Of a stretch of 64,000 bases of DNA, positions 61,722 to 64,000 are shown one piece after another. The notes below the pieces were generated by a model. That model saw nothing but the letters and a program-made list of their open reading frames with translations, was not told where the DNA came from and did no database searches. How positions within the stretch are numbered: position 1 is the first letter of the stretch; each line of letters opens with the position of its first letter. The DNA comes from Saprospiraceae bacterium. GTDB taxonomy: Bacteria; Bacteroidota; Bacteroidia; Chitinophagales; Saprospiraceae. The position numbers and the translations under genes were made by a program. The stretch is taken from positions 789,501 through 853,500 of the forward strand of contig JADJOB010000002.1 of NCBI GenBank assembly GCA_016714025.1, read 5' to 3'.

Positions 61722-62798
61722 TTACCAATGCTTTTTTTTAATCCAAAGAAATGGAAATTGAAAAATTAAGTGTAAACAATACAAAATTTGCAAAATTGGA
61801 AAAAAATTACAAAGATTTTTCTCTTTAAATAGTTTCAATTTAGAACAGAATACCGGCCAGCTAACTAATAAGTGACAAACATACAACGTAGATGCAATTA
61901 AATAGTTTTTTTGAATGAGTAAATAAAAAATGCAAGCGTACAATCCGATAAACGAAATAAAATAAAATAGCAGCAGAAGGCGTGACCTCAAATTGTAATG
62001 AAGAGCTGCCGCATAGTGTCTCCATCGTTGCCTAAAGTAATCAATATAGCTGGATTTGGCATCCGTAAATATAAATGATTCAGGATTTAGACACAGACCG
62101 GTATTATCCGAATTCGAGCGTGCATTAATGAGTAAATCATCATCCCCATACATTCGTTCACTTTGCAAAGCTTGTTGGTTGAATATGGATCTGTGGTACA
62201 TTAGATTTCGTCCGCTGCCCATATAAGGAAATCCAGCATGCGAAGCAGCAAAAAACTGAAGGGTATTAAAACAACATTCGAATCGAATGAATTGATTTAA
62301 AATGCCTGGAACATATAGGTAGGGTGCATACCCAAGTATGATTTTCTGATCTTTAGTAATACCCTGCATCATTGACTGTAACCAGTTTTTTCCTTCAGGC
62401 TTGCAATCTGCATCCGTAAGGGCTAACCACTCATAACGTGCATTTGAAATTCCTAAGGTCAGCGCTTGTTTTTTACCAGCCTGTGTTTTCTGATTTTTAA
62501 AGTAGCTGATTTTAGGTTCATTTTGAGAAATTTCGCGGATCCATGATTCCAATCCATCGCTTGAATCATCATCAACAATCAAAAGTTCAAATTGAGGATA
62601 TTGCTGTTCTAGAAACAAATGAAGGTTGTTTTTGAACACAGGAAATTGATTTCGAATACAAATTATAATAGACACCGGAGGCCATTCCGCCTTGGCATTC
62701 TTTTGAACAGGTATTATTAACCGGTTGTAAATCAATAACCAATATATTGAGAAAATTCCCAAACATCCAAAACCAATAAATACTATTAAGGTATTCAC
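61722..62798 (-). CDS. Family 2 glycosyltransferase, membrane-associated
   Basis: A 358-aa GT2 enzyme with an N-terminal helix (about 3-22). The GT-A domain has SIIICIRNQ, the LLIVDDDSSDGLESW nucleotide-binding stretch, ALTDADCKPEGKNW with the DAD metal motif, and a YFRQRWRHYA segment like the Q-x-x-R-W motif of processive and related GT2 enzymes. Two or more C-terminal helices follow (LLLLFYFISFIGLYACIFYL and later). It transfers a sugar from a nucleotide donor to an unknown acceptor, at the membrane. It is divergent from the PorU-like gene and upstream of rsmG. Confidence 0.9.
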   Translation of the reverse strand: MNTLIVFIGFGCLGIFSIYWLLIYNRLIIPVQKNAKAEWPPVSIIICIRNQFPVFKNNLHLFLEQQYPQFELLIVDDDSSDGLESWIREISQNEPKISYFKNQKTQAGKKQALTLGISNARYEWLALTDADCKPEGKNWLQSMMQGITKDQKIILGYAPYLYVPGILNQFIRFECCFNTLQFFAASHAGFPYMGSGRNLMYHRSIFNQQALQSERMYGDDDLLINARSNSDNTGLCLNPESFIFTDAKSSYIDYFRQRWRHYAAALHYNLRSRLLLLFYFISFIGLYACIFYLLIQKNYLIASTLYVCHLLVSWPVFCSKLKLFKEKNLCNFFPILQILYCLHLIFQFPFLWIKKKHW

Positions 62799-62852
62799 AG
62801 GAATAAAGGTAAAAAATTCAATCAGAGCTTTAAATATTAAAAAAATATGTAA

Positions 62853-62860
62853 TATGTTTG
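62853..62860 (+). promoter_or_regulatory. -7 element TATGTTTG for the PorU-like gene
   Basis: A full TAnnTTTG match, 35 bp upstream of the ATG at 62896. Confidence 0.45.
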
Positions 62861-62895
62861 CAGTTGATTCTCTACCAAAAAATCAATTTTAACCT

Positions 62896-64000
62896 ATGAT
62901 TCGTGCAATTTTATTGACTTTTCTACTCATTTCTGGTTTGAACGCTTTTGCTCAAATGCAATTCCAGGGACAATCACTTTATGGCAATGAATGGATTCGA
63001 CCCAATCAAAGCTATCTTAAATTTAAAATTTCTGAAGATGGTATGTACCGGATTAGTTACCAGGATTTACATCAAGCTGGTTTTCCATTGGGCGCCGTAG
63101 AACTCAACAAATTGCATATAATTACTTTAGCTCAGGATGTAAAGCTCATTCGTTCTACCGATGGACTGATGGGAACGGATGATTACATATTGTTTTATGG
63201 AAAGAAAAATCGGGGAGAACTTGATACACCTTTGTTTTCCGACCCAACAGGCTTGATGAATCCGGAATACAGCATGCATACAGATACTGCTGCATATTAT
63301 TTGACCTGGGACAATACCATCAACCCAAATGGAATTGAGAGAATTCAAAATGATTTATCAGCGCCTTTGCCAAAGGATGCTTATTATTTAAAAACGCAAT
63401 TGGATGTTTTTTCTGAGCTTTCTTTCAAACGAGGAGTGGGATATGGAAATGCACAAAAATTTCCATTATTTGATGCCTGTCAGGGCTATGCAACGGATCA
63501 TTTTAAAAGCCGTGAATTTGAATTAAAATTTAAACATTTAAACAAATCAGGTCCGGATGCTAAAATTGTAACACGAATAGGAGGTTATGGTGAAGATAAT
63601 TCCGCTCACAAACTAAATTTTCTACTTGATGGACAAGCAATAGATGATGATTTATTTGCTGGTTATAAAGTTCGTATAAAAGAAATCAATCGCAATGTTA
63701 CTGATTTGAGTGAGTCCATGCGTTTGGGAATCGAAGCGGTTTCAAATCCGGAGGATCAAATCGTGGTAGCAAGCATTGAGTACACATATCCTGCAGAGTT
63801 TATTTTCGATCAAAATAAATTTGCAAAAATAAAATTAGGTTCAGGCCCCATTCGAAAATATCTTGAAATTGAAGATTTTGATGGAGGAACAGAATTATTT
63901 GTATATGATATCACAAACCAATATTATCTAAAAAGTATTCGGGAAGCCAATGGCATATATAAAATTACGATTCCGGAATCATCCGTAGAGCGGGAATTGA
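62896..64000 (+). CDS. C25-family peptidase, T9SS sortase PorU-like, N-terminal part
   Basis: The frame is open from the ATG at 62896 to the window edge (368 codons visible, no stop). A signal peptide covers residues 1-21 (ending LNAFA-QM). The visible part has the PorU-type prodomain pattern: YLKFKISEDGMYRISYQDLH, GTDDYILFYGKKNRGELDTP, and MHTDTAAYYLTWDN, which in my memory is closer to the PorU2 branch. The catalytic His and Cys would lie outside the window. PorU cleaves T9SS sorting domains and attaches cargo to the surface; here it would serve the many T9SS proteins of this genome. Confidence 0.8.
   Translation, partial: MIRAILLTFLLISGLNAFAQMQFQGQSLYGNEWIRPNQSYLKFKISEDGMYRISYQDLHQAGFPLGAVELNKLHIITLAQDVKLIRSTDGLMGTDDYILFYGKKNRGELDTPLFSDPTGLMNPEYSMHTDTAAYYLTWDNTINPNGIERIQNDLSAPLPKDAYYLKTQLDVFSELSFKRGVGYGNAQKFPLFDACQGYATDHFKSREFELKFKHLNKSGPDAKIVTRIGGYGEDNSAHKLNFLLDGQAIDDDLFAGYKVRIKEINRNVTDLSESMRLGIEAVSNPEDQIVVASIEYTYPAEFIFDQNKFAKIKLGSGPIRKYLEIEDFDGGTELFVYDITNQYYLKSIREANGIYKITIPESSVEREL

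Overview
The window looks like chromosomal DNA from a Bacteroidota bacterium, most likely Saprospiria-like. The sequence is AT-rich. Several secreted proteins end in type IX secretion (T9SS) sorting domains, and one has a gliding-motility-type (CHU_C) C-terminus. There is a PorU-like C25 peptidase at the right edge, a TonB-dependent receptor with a carboxypeptidase-regulatory-like N-terminus, TPR-fused histidine kinases, and many promoters with the Bacteroidota -7 motif TAnnTTTG. I saw no rRNA, tRNA, CRISPR array or prophage. The genus-level guess is inference.

Layout. 1-6.1 kb: end of a histidine kinase, a small membrane protein, a NarL-type response regulator, a 1131-aa T9SS protein with cohesin-like and dockerin-like parts, and a predicted outer-membrane protein. 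6.2-7.4 kb: a decayed TPR fragment and a secreted protein. 7.6-12.5 kb: a tight six-gene operon of predicted OM barrel, lipoprotein, patatin phospholipase, membrane-anchored TIR-like protein lacking the usual Glu, membrane coiled-coil protein, and soluble TIR protein with the Glu. This is the best candidate for an undescribed system. 13.3-21.5 kb: fatty-acid desaturase, then TonB receptor, TPR lipoprotein and DUF4331 protein, divergent from an ECF sigma/anti-sigma pair. 22-30.7 kb: SnoaL-like protein, small membrane peptide, a TPR histidine kinase/NarL regulator pair, a sortilin-like BNR protein, DinB and GNAT proteins. 30.7-41.2 kb: deiminase-family lipoprotein, three T9SS cargo proteins and a second TPR kinase with a LytTR regulator. 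41.3-51.9 kb: a 3203-aa multidomain T9SS protein and a small neighbour sharing one of its domains. 52-60.5 kb: AraC regulator, YceI, DODA-type dioxygenase, two unknown proteins, a REP-associated tyrosine transposase, small enzymes, cupin and diheme cytochrome c. 61-64 kb: rsmG, a GT2 glycosyltransferase and the start of a PorU-like peptidase.

Between genes lie islands of short, stuttering word repeats (ATTCGTGCATTCGTG, CGCAGATT, ATTACGAATT, AATGCTCAATG, TGCAATGC, GACCAAAG). Several are arranged as inverted arms, and three of the larger islands sit where genes converge. Similar 16-bp palindromes lie upstream of the histidine kinase at 22996, the BNR protein at 25997 and the cytochrome c at 60498, and may mark a small regulon of the NarL-type pair at 22996-25580.
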